Of a DNA stretch of 64,000 nt, positions 52,339-60,820 are shown in pieces. This DNA comes from Sphingomonas tagetis (GTDB lineage: Bacteria > Pseudomonadota > Alphaproteobacteria > Sphingomonadales > Sphingomonadaceae). The DNA is taken from contig NZ_JAMLDX010000001.1 of NCBI RefSeq assembly GCF_024211275.1, positions 186,001-250,000 on the forward strand. The letters run 5' to 3'. The notes beneath the pieces are model-generated. The model was not told the origin of the DNA, ran no database searches, and worked only from the letters and a program-made list of their open reading frames with translations. Both the position numbers and the translations under genes were made by a program. The stretch's first letter is position 1. Each line of letters opens with the position of its first letter.

Positions 52339-53190
52339 TTGCGCTTCTATCGGGCGACGCTGTTCCTATTCCCGAACAGCATCCGCATGCGAATGTTCGC
52401 GGTGTGCTTCATCGGCACGCATCTGCCGCTGCTGGCCTTCGCGGGCTGGCAGTTCACGAGCGGCGCGATCGACTGGATCGAGCTGTCGGTCGTGCTCGGC
52501 GCGACGCTGGCGGGAACGGTGTTCACGCTCGCCGCGATCGACGGGCTGCTGGCGCCGGTGCGCGCCGCGACCGACGCTGTCGCGGCGCTGGAGCGCGACC
52601 AGTCGAGTGCGCTGCGTGGCGTGCGGAGCGGCGACATGCTGGGCGAACTGATCGCCGGCGTGGATCGCGCGGCGGCGGCGACGCGGATGCGGATCGCCAC
52701 GCTCGACAATGCGGCGCATCGCGATCCGCTGACCGGACTGTGGAACCGGCGCGGCTTTCTGGCGCAGACCGCGACAACGGGGCGAGGTGCGGTGGCGCTG
52801 GTCGATCTCGACCGGTTCAAGATGATCAACGATTTGCACGGCCATGATGCGGGCGACGCGGTGCTGCGCGACTTCGCGGCGTTCCTGAACCGCGGCGTGC
52901 GGCGCAGCGATTGCGTGGCGCGCTGGGGTGGGGAGGAGTTCGCGGTGATCTTCCCGAATGCGGGCGAGGTCGAAGCGGCGACGATCCTTCATCGCCTGAC
53001 GCGGCGGCTCTCGACGGGCGCGGTGGATGGGCCGGACGGGACGCCGGTGTCCTTTTCCGCGGGCGTGGTCGAGCTGGACGGCGATTCGATCGAGGTGGCG
53101 ATGTCGCGCGCGGATGCGGCGCTCTATGCCGCAAAACATGGCGGGCGCGACCAGATCCGAGTCGGGGAGGCACACGAGCGGATGGGTTGA
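52339..53190 (+). CDS. Diguanylate cyclase (GGDEF domain)
   Basis: A 283-residue membrane protein with two N-terminal helices (about 18-38 and 46-68), a HAMP-like linker and a C-terminal GGDEF domain from about residue 128. The active site is ARWGGEEFAVIFP, an intact GGEEF, and the metal Asp is in LVDLDRFKMINDLHGH. It should synthesise cyclic di-GMP. No RxxD inhibitory site is seen in the usual place before GGEEF. It may start at TTG 52339 behind GGAG, or at a later ATG in RMRMFAV. Its signal is unknown. Confidence 0.9.
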   Translation: MRFYRATLFLFPNSIRMRMFAVCFIGTHLPLLAFAGWQFTSGAIDWIELSVVLGATLAGTVFTLAAIDGLLAPVRAATDAVAALERDQSSALRGVRSGDMLGELIAGVDRAAAATRMRIATLDNAAHRDPLTGLWNRRGFLAQTATTGRGAVALVDLDRFKMINDLHGHDAGDAVLRDFAAFLNRGVRRSDCVARWGGEEFAVIFPNAGEVEAATILHRLTRRLSTGAVDGPDGTPVSFSAGVVELDGDSIEVAMSRADAALYAAKHGGRDQIRVGEAHERMG

Positions 53191-53226
53191 GTCTTTGGCG
53201 GCGTTCCCGGGCAACAGCTCGCAACG

Positions 53227-54921
53227 CTACCGCTGCATCGCCTCTATCGCTTCGCTGCGGCGGAGGATGCGTGCCATCGGGTCAGGCACGATGTGCGCGC
53301 CTGGCGGAATCTCGATCGTGTCGCTGCCGCCGGCCATGGCGAGGCGGCGAGTCTCGCCGTTCACCGTCACGTCGAGCGGCAGCGGGAAGGGCAGGCCGCG
53401 CGGCGTCTTCCAGCTGAAGGTGACGCGGTTGCCGTCGCGGGTCTGGATCAGTTCGGGCAGCGCGGCTTCACGCAGATAGACGTCGAAGAACCATGTCAGG
53501 TCGCGGCCGGCGGCCTGGTTTATCAGCCGCTCGAATTCGGGCGTCGAGGCGAAGCGGGGCTGGAAATTGCCCGGCCTGGGATCGGCGCGGCCATAGACGA
53601 GGCGGCGGGTGGCGTCGAAGAAGGCCGTGTCGCCGATCAGATAGCGCAGCGTATGCAACACCCAGGCGCCCTTGAAGTAAATGTCCTGGCCGGGGCCGCC
53701 GGCGCCGTCCTGATACACTTCTTCCGAGGTGCGGACCTTGCCCGACACCAGCGGCTGGCGATTGAACACGCGCTGGCGCTGGGTCGCCATCATCGCCGCA
53801 TAGCGCGCCTCGCCCTCGCGCCACTGGCCGTAGAGCGGCTGCATATATTGGCCATAGCCTTCATGAAGCCAGAAATCGTCCCAGTTGGCCGCGGTCATCT
53901 GGTTGCCGAACCATTCGTGCGCCAGCTCGTGCTGGAACAGCCAGTCGAAGCCGGTGTCGTCCTTGCGGTAGTTGTTGCCATAGGCGTTCACCGTCTGGTG
54001 CTCCATGCCCATGTGCGGCGTCTCGACCACGCCGAGCTTCTCGCCGGCGAAGGGGAAGGGGCCGATCATGCTCTCGAAGAAATCGAGCGTGGGGGCGAAT
54101 TCGGCGAACAGGCCCTGCGCCTGCTTGTCCTTGCCCTGAAGGTGCCAGAGGTGAAGCGGGATCGCGTTGCCGTAGCGGCTGGCGTAGCTGCCTTTGATCT
54201 CGCGATACGGGCCGATGTTGATCGCGGCGAGATAGGGATTGATGTTCCGGGCTTCCCACGTCCAGCGCGCGCGGGCCCCGGCGCGGCCCGGCACATGCTC
54301 GATCAGCCTGCCGTTGGAGATCGCCATGCCGTCTTTGATGGCGATTGAGATGCGGATGACGGGAATTTCGCCCGCGGGGAAGTCGAGGCACGGCCAGAAC
54401 AGGTCGCAGCCATAGCCCTGTGCGGTGGTGGCGACCCAGGGTTTGCCCTGCCAGCTCGACCAGACGATGCCGTCGTCCCACGGGGCGTTGACGGCCTCGT
54501 GCGGCCGGCCGGCATAGCTGATCCTGGCGGTGAGCTTGCCGTCGACGGGGATGGGCTTGGGCAGGTCTATGATGAGCCGGCCTTCGGGATTGCGCCATGA
54601 ACCCTGCGCCAGTTTCGCGCCATCGATCTCGATTGCCGAGACGAAGAAGTTCTTGTCGAGATCGAGCAGCAGACGGGTCTGGCGCGTGCTGGTCGTCAGG
54701 CGCAGTTCGGCGGCGCCGGAGAGGTATTTGCGACCCGCATCGACCTCCAGCGTCAGGTCGACCTGCTCCAGCCGCAACGCCGCGCGTTCGGGTTCGATCT
54801 CGCCGCCCGAACGCATCGTCAGCGCAGTCACCGGCGGCTCGCCCTTCTGCGCCGCGGCGGGCGTGGCGAGCATCATCAACAGGATCGGTGCGGTCAGCGG
54901 ATTGATGCGGCGCACCAACAC
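53227..54921 (-). CDS. M1 family metallopeptidase
   Basis: A zinc aminopeptidase-like protein of about 564 residues. A signal peptide (RRINPLTAPILLMMLATPAAA) directs it to the periplasm. The beta-sandwich domain precedes the catalytic domain with GMEHQTVNAYG (the GxMEN-like exopeptidase loop, here GMEHQ), HELAHEWFGNQ near residue 330 and the third ligand in WLHEGYGQY. It lacks the long C-terminal helical domain of PepN, as many sphingomonad forms do. The start is GTG 54921 or 54915; the open frame upstream overlaps lon. GMEHQ in place of GAMEN could alter N-terminal substrate binding. Confidence 0.88.
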   Translation of the reverse strand: MLVRRINPLTAPILLMMLATPAAAQKGEPPVTALTMRSGGEIEPERAALRLEQVDLTLEVDAGRKYLSGAAELRLTTSTRQTRLLLDLDKNFFVSAIEIDGAKLAQGSWRNPEGRLIIDLPKPIPVDGKLTARISYAGRPHEAVNAPWDDGIVWSSWQGKPWVATTAQGYGCDLFWPCLDFPAGEIPVIRISIAIKDGMAISNGRLIEHVPGRAGARARWTWEARNINPYLAAINIGPYREIKGSYASRYGNAIPLHLWHLQGKDKQAQGLFAEFAPTLDFFESMIGPFPFAGEKLGVVETPHMGMEHQTVNAYGNNYRKDDTGFDWLFQHELAHEWFGNQMTAANWDDFWLHEGYGQYMQPLYGQWREGEARYAAMMATQRQRVFNRQPLVSGKVRTSEEVYQDGAGGPGQDIYFKGAWVLHTLRYLIGDTAFFDATRRLVYGRADPRPGNFQPRFASTPEFERLINQAAGRDLTWFFDVYLREAALPELIQTRDGNRVTFSWKTPRGLPFPLPLDVTVNGETRRLAMAGGSDTIEIPPGAHIVPDPMARILRRSEAIEAMQR

Positions 54922-54930
54922 CCCATATAG
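54901..54930 (+). promoter_or_regulatory. Possible heat-shock (RpoH) promoter for lon
   Basis: CCCCATATAG at 54921-54930 resembles an RpoH -10 element, and ATTGAT at 54901-54906, 14 bases before it, is a weak -35 match to CTTGAA. It lies about 40 bases before the lon start, as expected for a heat-shock protease. Confidence 0.4.
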
Positions 54931-54970
54931 TTGTCCGAATCCGCCCCTAGCGGGCGGTGCTGGAGTGCTC

Positions 54971-57370
54971 ATGAAGTCCAACTACCCCGTTCTGCCGCTT
55001 CGCGACATCGTCGTCTTCCCGCACATGATCGTGCCGCTGTTCGTCGGCCGCGACAAGTCGGTCGCCGCGCTCGAGGCGGCGATGGCCGACGACAAGGAGA
55101 TTTTCCTCGTCGCGCAGCTCGACCCTGCACAGGACGATCCCGGCCGCGATGACCTGTACGATGTCGGCGTGTCGGCCGAGGTGATGCAGTTGCTCAAGCT
55201 GCCCGACGGCACGGTGCGCGTGCTGGTCGCGGGCAAGGAACGCGGACGGCTGGAGGAGTTGACCGAGAGCGGTGAGTATCTGACCGCGACCGTCTCGCCG
55301 GTCGAGGAGACCGTGCCGGAGGGCAATGAGGTCCAGGCGCTGATGCGCTCGGTGGTCGACCAGTTCGAGAATTACGCCAAACTCAACCGCAAGCTGCCCG
55401 CCGAAACCGCGGTGCAACTCGGCGAGATCGAGGAGTCCTCGCGCCTCGCCGACGCCGTCGCGGGCAATATCGCGGTCAAGGTAGCCGACAAGCAGGCGCT
55501 GCTGGTCGAGACCGACCCGCAGAAGCGGCTGGAGATGGTGTTCGCCTTCATGGAAGGCGAGCTCGGCGTGCTTCAGGTCGAGAAGAAGATCCGCTCGCGC
55601 GTCAAGCGCCAGATGGAGAAGACCCAGCGCGAATATTATCTCAACGAGCAGCTCAAAGCGATCCAGCGCGAACTGGGCAATGAGGGCGAGGAAGGCGAGG
55701 GCGACGAGATCGCCGAGCTGACCCAGAAAATCGCCACGCTCAAGCTCAGCAAGGAAGCGCGCGCCAAGGCGCAGGGCGAGCTTAAGAAATTGAAGACGAT
55801 GGCGCCGATGAGCGCCGAGGCGACCGTCGTGCGCAACTATCTCGACGTGCTGCTCGGGCTCCCGTGGGGCAAGAAGTCGAAGCTCAAAAAGGATCTGGTC
55901 GAGGCCGAAGCGGTGCTCGATGCGGACCATTATGGGCTGGAGAAGGTCAAGGACCGCATCGTCGAATATCTCGCGGTGCAGGCGCGGACCAACAAGCTGA
56001 AGGGGCCGATCCTGTGCCTCGTCGGGCCGCCGGGCGTGGGCAAGACGAGCCTCGGCAAGTCGATCGCCAAGGCGACGGGGCGCGAGTTCATCCGCCAGTC
56101 GCTGGGCGGCGTGCGCGACGAGGCCGAGATTCGCGGCCACCGTCGCACCTATATCGGCTCGTTGCCGGGCAAGGTCGTGTCGAACCTGAAAAAGGCCGGG
56201 ACCAGCAACCCGCTGTTCCTGCTCGACGAGATCGACAAGCTCGGCCAGGATTTCCGCGGCGATCCGGCCTCGGCGCTGCTCGAAGTGCTCGACCCCGAAC
56301 AGAACAGCAAGTTCAACGACCATTATCTGGAGATCGACGTCGATCTTTCGGACGTGATGTTCGTGACCACGGCCAACTCGCTCAACCTGCCGCAGGCGCT
56401 GCTCGACCGCATGGAGATCATCCGGCTGGAGGGCTATACCGAGGACGAGAAGCTCGAGATCGCCAAGGGCCATCTGCTGGAGAAGCAGATCGAGGCGCAT
56501 GGGCTGAAGGAAGGCGAGTTCACGCTGACTGATGAAGGCCTGCGAGCGCTGATCCAGAAATATACGCGCGAGGCCGGCGTGCGCACGCTGGAGCGCGAGA
56601 TCGCCAAGCTCGCGCGCAAGGCGCTGCGCCGTATCCTCGAGGGCAAGGCCGAGAGCGTGACGATCACGCCCGACAACCTCCATGAGTTCGCCGGCGTGCA
56701 GAAATACCGCCACGGGCTGTCCGAGGAGGAGCATCAGATCGGCGCGGTCACCGGGCTCGCCTGGACCGAGGTCGGGGGCGAGCTGTTGACGATCGAGAGC
56801 GTGACGGTGCCCGGCAAGGGCGCGATCAAGACGACCGGCAAGCTCGGCGACGTGATGAAGGAATCGGTCGAGGCCGCGTTCAGCTTCATCAAGGCGCGTT
56901 CGCCCGCTTACGGCATCAAGCCGAGCATCTTCGCGCGCAAGGATATCCATATCCACTTGCCTGAAGGCGCGGTGCCCAAGGACGGGCCGTCGGCGGGCAT
57001 CGGGCTGGTGACGGCGATCGTCTCGACGCTGACCGGGGTGCCGGTGCGGCGCGAGATCGCGATGACGGGCGAAGTGACGCTGCGCGGCCGTGTGCTGCCG
57101 ATCGGCGGCTTGAAGGAGAAGCTGCTTGCGGCGTTGCGTGGCGGCATTGAGACGGTGCTGATCCCGCAGGAGAATGAGAAGGACCTGGCCGAGATCCCCG
57201 CGAACATCCGCGAGGGCCTCAAGATCATTCCGGTCAAGCATGTCGACGAGGTGCTGGAGCTCGCGCTGACCGAGCCGCTGGTCGCGATCGACTGGACGGA
57301 GGCCGACGATCTGGCCGCGCAACCGCCCGTCAACCCGCCCGCAACTGGCCCGGAATCGTTGCGCCACTAG
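54971..57370 (+). CDS. lon: ATP-dependent protease Lon
   Basis: A cytoplasmic AAA+ serine protease that degrades misfolded and regulatory proteins. The N-terminal LON domain starts [23 protein letters not shown]. The Walker A motif is [13 protein letters not shown] near residue 354, Walker B is LFLLDEIDK, and the proteolytic Ser/Lys dyad lies in [11 protein letters not shown] near residue 675 and [10 protein letters not shown]. The length of 799 residues is typical. ATG 54971 follows GGAG by 6 bases; the open frame begins earlier in the divergent peptidase region. hupB follows, a conserved order. Confidence 0.97.
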   Translation: MKSNYPVLPLRDIVVFPHMIVPLFVGRDKSVAALEAAMADDKEIFLVAQLDPAQDDPGRDDLYDVGVSAEVMQLLKLPDGTVRVLVAGKERGRLEELTESGEYLTATVSPVEETVPEGNEVQALMRSVVDQFENYAKLNRKLPAETAVQLGEIEESSRLADAVAGNIAVKVADKQALLVETDPQKRLEMVFAFMEGELGVLQVEKKIRSRVKRQMEKTQREYYLNEQLKAIQRELGNEGEEGEGDEIAELTQKIATLKLSKEARAKAQGELKKLKTMAPMSAEATVVRNYLDVLLGLPWGKKSKLKKDLVEAEAVLDADHYGLEKVKDRIVEYLAVQARTNKLKGPILCLVGPPGVGKTSLGKSIAKATGREFIRQSLGGVRDEAEIRGHRRTYIGSLPGKVVSNLKKAGTSNPLFLLDEIDKLGQDFRGDPASALLEVLDPEQNSKFNDHYLEIDVDLSDVMFVTTANSLNLPQALLDRMEIIRLEGYTEDEKLEIAKGHLLEKQIEAHGLKEGEFTLTDEGLRALIQKYTREAGVRTLEREIAKLARKALRRILEGKAESVTITPDNLHEFAGVQKYRHGLSEEEHQIGAVTGLAWTEVGGELLTIESVTVPGKGAIKTTGKLGDVMKESVEAAFSFIKARSPAYGIKPSIFARKDIHIHLPEGAVPKDGPSAGIGLVTAIVSTLTGVPVRREIAMTGEVTLRGRVLPIGGLKEKLLAALRGGIETVLIPQENEKDLAEIPANIREGLKIIPVKHVDEVLELALTEPLVAIDWTEADDLAAQPPVNPPATGPESLRH

Positions 57371-57430
57371 GGTTTACGTTGCGTGAGGGCAGTTTTTCGG
57401 GTCGTTTCGGCTCCGTTCCCCGCTTTCCCT

Positions 57431-57459
57431 TTGACAGCGGGGACCGGAACCGTTTTTCT
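57431..57459 (+). promoter_or_regulatory. Possible hupB promoter
   Basis: TTGACA at 57431-57436 is a consensus -35; 17 bases later TTTTCT is a weak -10 match. It lies about 95 bases before hupB in the 160-base lon-hupB gap. The -10 match is poor, so confidence is low. Confidence 0.35.
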
Positions 57460-57530
57460 GCCCGACCGGCGCGGAGAGCGCCGCGAGTCTCTTATCCGAC
57501 AAGCCAAGAACAGACAGGGGTTCAACGGGC

Positions 57531-57803
57531 ATGAACAAGCAGGAACTGATCTCGACGGTCGCGGACACCGCGGGCCTGAGCAAGGGCGATGCCAGCAAGG
57601 CCGTGGAGGCAGTGTTCGATGCGGTGACGTCGTCGCTCAAGAAGGGCGATGAAGTCCGCCTCGTCGGCTTCGGCACCTTCTCGGTCAGCAAGCGCAAGGC
57701 GTCGACCGGCCGCAACCCGCGCACCGGCGAGCCGATGACGATCAAGGCGTCGTCGCAGCCCAAGTTCAAGGCCGGAAAGGGCCTGAAGGACGCGGTCAAC
57801 TGA
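57531..57803 (+). CDS. hupB: HU family DNA-binding protein
   Basis: A 90-residue nucleoid protein that bends DNA non-specifically. MNKQELISTVADTAGLSKGDASKAVEAVFDAV is the dimerising helical part, and VGFGTFSVSKRKASTGRNPRTGEPMTI the DNA-binding arm with the conserved RNPRTG turn at residues 61-66. Lon is encoded just upstream, as in many proteobacteria, and HU is a known Lon substrate in some species. Confidence 0.97.
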   Translation: MNKQELISTVADTAGLSKGDASKAVEAVFDAVTSSLKKGDEVRLVGFGTFSVSKRKASTGRNPRTGEPMTIKASSQPKFKAGKGLKDAVN

Positions 57804-57820
57804 TCCGATGAATTTGGGAC

Positions 57821-57853
57821 GCGCGGGGCTGGACAAGCCCGCGCGCTCATTTT
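57821..57853 (+). terminator. Probable hupB terminator
   Basis: GCGCGGGGCT at 57821-57830 pairs, with one bulged base, with AGCCCGCGCGC at 57836-57846, followed by TCATTTT. A second small hairpin, CCCCGGA-CCAC-TCCGGGG, lies at 57866-57883. Confidence 0.6.
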
Positions 57854-57913
57854 AGAGGCACCGCTCCCCGGACCACTCCGGGGCGCTTCCGGCTCGCCGG
57901 AGCGACGGATATC

Positions 57914-57988
57914 GGGCGCGTAGCTCAGTGGTAGAGCACTGTGTTCACACCGCAGGGGTCGCAAGTTCAATCCTTGCCGCGCCCACCA
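57914..57988 (+). tRNA. tRNA-Val (CAC)
   Basis: Acceptor GGGCGCG (57914-57920) pairs with CGCGCCC (57978-57984), then discriminator A and encoded CCA. The anticodon loop in CTGTGTTCACACCGCAG gives CAC. The D arm is GCTCAGTGGTAGAGC and the T loop GTTCAATCC. Length is 75 bases with CCA. Confidence 0.94.
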
Positions 57989-57992
57989 TCCG

Positions 57993-58026
57993 AAAAAGCC
58001 CGCCGGTGAAAACCGGCGGGCTTTTT
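57993..58026 (+). terminator. Rho-independent terminator after tRNA-Val
   Basis: AAAAAGCCCGCCGG (57993-58006) pairs perfectly with CCGGCGGGCTTTTT (58013-58026) around a 6-base loop, a 14-bp stem ending in T5. It begins 4 bases after the tRNA and may act on both strands. Confidence 0.92.
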
Positions 58027-58114
58027 CGTGGCTGCGCAAAGCATGTGTCCGTCACTGTGACGGCCGGATCATTTCGATTTACGGCGACTTTGCATTGCTG
58101 TCCTATGCGGCAAC

Positions 58115-58864
58115 ATGGCTACTGAATATGATCGTCCGCAACGGCTTGCCGTTCTGATCGACGCCGACAATGCGTCGCCTCGCATCGTTGGCGGATTGTT
58201 CGAGGAGATCGCTGCGATCGGCGAGGCCAGCGTGCGCCGGATTTATGGCGATTTTTCCGGTAACGGACTCAAGGGCTGGACCGAGGTCTTGCCGATGCAC
58301 GCGATCATGCCTCACCAGAACTTCGCCAATACGGTCGGAAAGAACGCGTCCGACATTGCGCTGGTGATCGATGCAATGGACCTGCTGCACTCAGGCCGGT
58401 TCGACGCGTTTTGCCTGGTGTCCTCCGACAGCGATTTCACAAGGCTGGCTGCGCGCATTCGCGAGCAGGGCACGGACGTTTATGGATTCGGCGAACGCAA
58501 GACCCCGGAGAGCTTTCGGCAAGCGTGCAAGCGATTCATCTACACCGAAAACCTTTGGCCCGGCGGTGCGCAGCAGCCAGCCGTAACCGTGACGGCAGCG
58601 ATGGCTCAGCCTGCCGGGGCGCGAGAATCGCCGAGTGCAGTCGTTCCCCACATTCTCGCGGCGCTGAGCCAAATGGATGACATGAATGGCTGGTTTCCGC
58701 TGGGCGCATTGGGTCAGCGTCTGGCGACGCTGATGCCGGATTTCGATCCCAGGACTTATGGCTGTCCCAAATTGCTGACGCTGATCGAGAAAACCCAGCT
58801 GTTTGAGGTTCGGCGCGAGAATCTCCGCGTGTTTGTGCGGCCCACTGCGGGGGTGGAGGTTTAG
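58115..58864 (+). CDS. NYN domain RNase-like protein with OST-HTH/LOTUS domain
   Basis: A 249-residue protein. The N-terminal NYN (PIN-like, LabA/DUF88) domain at about 8-150 has LAVLIDADNAS with two candidate catalytic aspartates, NASDIALVIDAMDLLHSG, and LVSSDSDFTRLA, the acidic set expected for a metal-dependent nuclease. After a linker, an OST-HTH/LOTUS-like domain at about 172-245 (SPSAVVPHILAAL to LFEVRRENLRVFVRP) may bind RNA. Bacterial members are poorly characterised; RNA turnover or defence is possible. The gene is lower in GC than its neighbours and sits just after a tRNA-Val gene and its terminator, a common place for acquired DNA. Confidence 0.85.
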   Translation: MATEYDRPQRLAVLIDADNASPRIVGGLFEEIAAIGEASVRRIYGDFSGNGLKGWTEVLPMHAIMPHQNFANTVGKNASDIALVIDAMDLLHSGRFDAFCLVSSDSDFTRLAARIREQGTDVYGFGERKTPESFRQACKRFIYTENLWPGGAQQPAVTVTAAMAQPAGARESPSAVVPHILAALSQMDDMNGWFPLGALGQRLATLMPDFDPRTYGCPKLLTLIEKTQLFEVRRENLRVFVRPTAGVEV

Positions 58865-58894
58865 CTCGCGTCGATATCTCTGCCGATGCCACCC

Positions 58895-58923
58895 CCGTAA
58901 CAATCCCGTCACATCACCGTCAC
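58895..58923 (+). promoter_or_regulatory. Pho box (PhoB binding site)
   Basis: CCGTAAC-AATC-CCGTCAC-ATCA-CCGTCAC gives three 7-base direct repeats with 4-base spacers, the classical PhoB layout with an 11-base period. It is about 140 bases before the next gene, so phosphate starvation would induce the lipoprotein and probably the TonB-dependent receptor behind it. The match to the CTGTCAT-type consensus is good but not perfect. Confidence 0.72.
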
Positions 58924-59061
58924 TGAACCTTCTCCAAAGTCGCATCGAACTGTCACGCAGCGCGCCTAGCGGCGAGCGTGCGATCGGCAGGGGGATGATC
59001 CGAGTCGATCCGGGCACGCGCCCAATCCTGACCCATCGGGACCGATCGAACGGAGAATTTC

Positions 59062-60726
59062 ATGGCCGACTTCAAGCGTATCAGCCTCATCCTCATGACC
59101 AGCGTCGCCGGCGCGACGCTCGCGGCATGCGATGGCGCGACCAGCATCGCGACGCCCGGCGCCGGCAATGTCGTGATCAACCCGCCGGCCCCGGCGCCCT
59201 CGCCGACGCCGACGCCGACCCCCGCCGCGATCGCCGCGGCCGAGTTCGCCGGCACCGGCGGCCAGGTCGATGCGGCCTTCACCATCACCGCCGCCGAGCA
59301 GCTGGCGCTGGTGACGACCTCGCCCGGCACCAACAACAATGCCAGCGGCATCCGCGTCTATGCGGTCGGCTCCGGCCCGACCATCGCCTCACCGACGATC
59401 TCGGCGCTGACGCCGACGCCGGTCGCGACCGACCCGACGACGCTGAACGCCGGCACCGGCGGCACCTTCTTCACCGCGGGCAGCCATCTGGGCGCGTTCA
59501 GCGGCTCGGGCGACACCGCGTTCCAGCAGTGGACCTGCAACTCGCCGTCGGCGAACTTCGGCGCGTCGAGCGCGTCGTGCAACACCCCGCCGCTCGTCGT
59601 CGCCGCAGCCGCGACCCCGGCGGCCAGCGCCTGCCCGGCGGGCACCACCGACGGCGGCACCAACACCAACGTCCGCCTGTGCCGCATCCCGAACGCGGTC
59701 ACTGCGAACCTGACGCTGCCGCGCATCACCGGCGTCGCCTATCTGCTCGACGGTAACGTCGAGGTCGGCACCGATGCCGGTACCACCGGCGCCGCGACCG
59801 GCCCGACGCTGACGATCGAAGCCGGCGTGACCGTCGTGTCGAACCCGACCGACGCCGTTTCGGACGTGCTGCTGGTCAACCGCGGGTCGAAGCTCGACGC
59901 GGTCGGCACCGCCTCGCTGCCGATCATCTTCACCTCGCGCCAGAACCTGTCGCCGACCGGCACCTCGGATTCGACCCAGGGCCAGTGGGGCGGCATCATC
60001 CTGCTTGGCCAGGCGCCGACCGGCGTGTGCCGCACCGGCACCGGTCCGAACGACGCAAACGGCGCCAGCACGACCTGCGACAACACCGCGGAAGGCCTGA
60101 CCACCACGCGCCTCTATGGCGGACCGAACAAGAGCAGCAACAGCGGCCGGATTTCCTATGTCCAGATCCGCTTCACCGGCATCGACATCTCGGCGGGCGG
60201 CGGCAACGAACTGCAGGGCCTGACGCTGGGCGGCGTCGGTTCGGGGACGCAGATCGACCATGTCCAGTCGCACAACTCGGCCGATGACGGCATCGAGGTG
60301 TTCGGCGGCACCGCGAACCTCAAGCACATCGCGATCACCGGCGCCGACGATGACGGCTTCGATTACGACAATGGCTATCGCGGCTTTGTCCAGTTCCTGG
60401 TCGTCGCGCAGAAGCCGGGCGGTGCGACCAGCGACTCGTTCACGCTCGAGGTCGACTCGAACGGCAACGAGGACCTGCTGCCGCGCACCAACGCGACCAT
60501 CTCGAACTTCACCTTCATCCACACCGCCGCGACCACCGGCGCGCTTCGCATCCGCGGCAGCGCCGACAGCCGCTACGTCAACGGCATCCTGCAGAGCAGC
60601 GTGCCCTGCCTCAACGTGATCGCGGGCACCGCGGCGCGGGGCACGATCCGCGCGGCTGATACCGCGCTGCAGGATCAGGGTCCGCCGATTTTCACGTCGG
60701 TCTACTTCGCCTGCAACAACCGCTGA
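59062..60726 (+). CDS. Surface lipoprotein, probable parallel beta-helix
   Basis: A 554-residue secreted protein with a lipoprotein signal (ISLILMTSVAGATLAAC, Cys23), then a Pro/Thr linker (PAPSPTPTPTP) and a Gly/Asn/Ser/Thr-rich domain. Repeated short strands and turns (LTIEAGVTVVSNP, QGQWGGIILLGQAP, GRISYVQIRFTG, TQIDHVQSHNSADDGIEVFGG, LKHIAITGADDDGFD) indicate a right-handed parallel beta-helix. Paired cysteines (for example CRTGTGPND and TTCDNT) may form disulfides. The partner receptor gene downstream and the Pho box upstream suggest a role in capturing a phosphorus source. The enzyme activity, if any, is unknown. Confidence 0.75.
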   Translation: MADFKRISLILMTSVAGATLAACDGATSIATPGAGNVVINPPAPAPSPTPTPTPAAIAAAEFAGTGGQVDAAFTITAAEQLALVTTSPGTNNNASGIRVYAVGSGPTIASPTISALTPTPVATDPTTLNAGTGGTFFTAGSHLGAFSGSGDTAFQQWTCNSPSANFGASSASCNTPPLVVAAAATPAASACPAGTTDGGTNTNVRLCRIPNAVTANLTLPRITGVAYLLDGNVEVGTDAGTTGAATGPTLTIEAGVTVVSNPTDAVSDVLLVNRGSKLDAVGTASLPIIFTSRQNLSPTGTSDSTQGQWGGIILLGQAPTGVCRTGTGPNDANGASTTCDNTAEGLTTTRLYGGPNKSSNSGRISYVQIRFTGIDISAGGGNELQGLTLGGVGSGTQIDHVQSHNSADDGIEVFGGTANLKHIAITGADDDGFDYDNGYRGFVQFLVVAQKPGGATSDSFTLEVDSNGNEDLLPRTNATISNFTFIHTAATTGALRIRGSADSRYVNGILQSSVPCLNVIAGTAARGTIRAADTALQDQGPPIFTSVYFACNNR

Positions 60727-60748
60727 TCGGCGGCAGGCGCGTGAAGTT

Positions 60749-60783
60749 CCGCCGGGGCCGAGGTCACAGCCTCGCCCCGGCGG
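60749..60783 (+). terminator. Strong intercistronic hairpin
   Basis: CCGCCGGGGCCGAGG (60749-60763) pairs with CCTCGCCCCGGCGG (60770-60783), one bulged base, with a 6-base loop, followed by CTTTC. It sits between the lipoprotein and receptor genes and could partly terminate transcription or set the ratio of the two products. Confidence 0.6.
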
Positions 60784-60820
60784 CTTTCAATAAGAAGAAT
60801 ATCGAGCGGGGCATAAGCTC

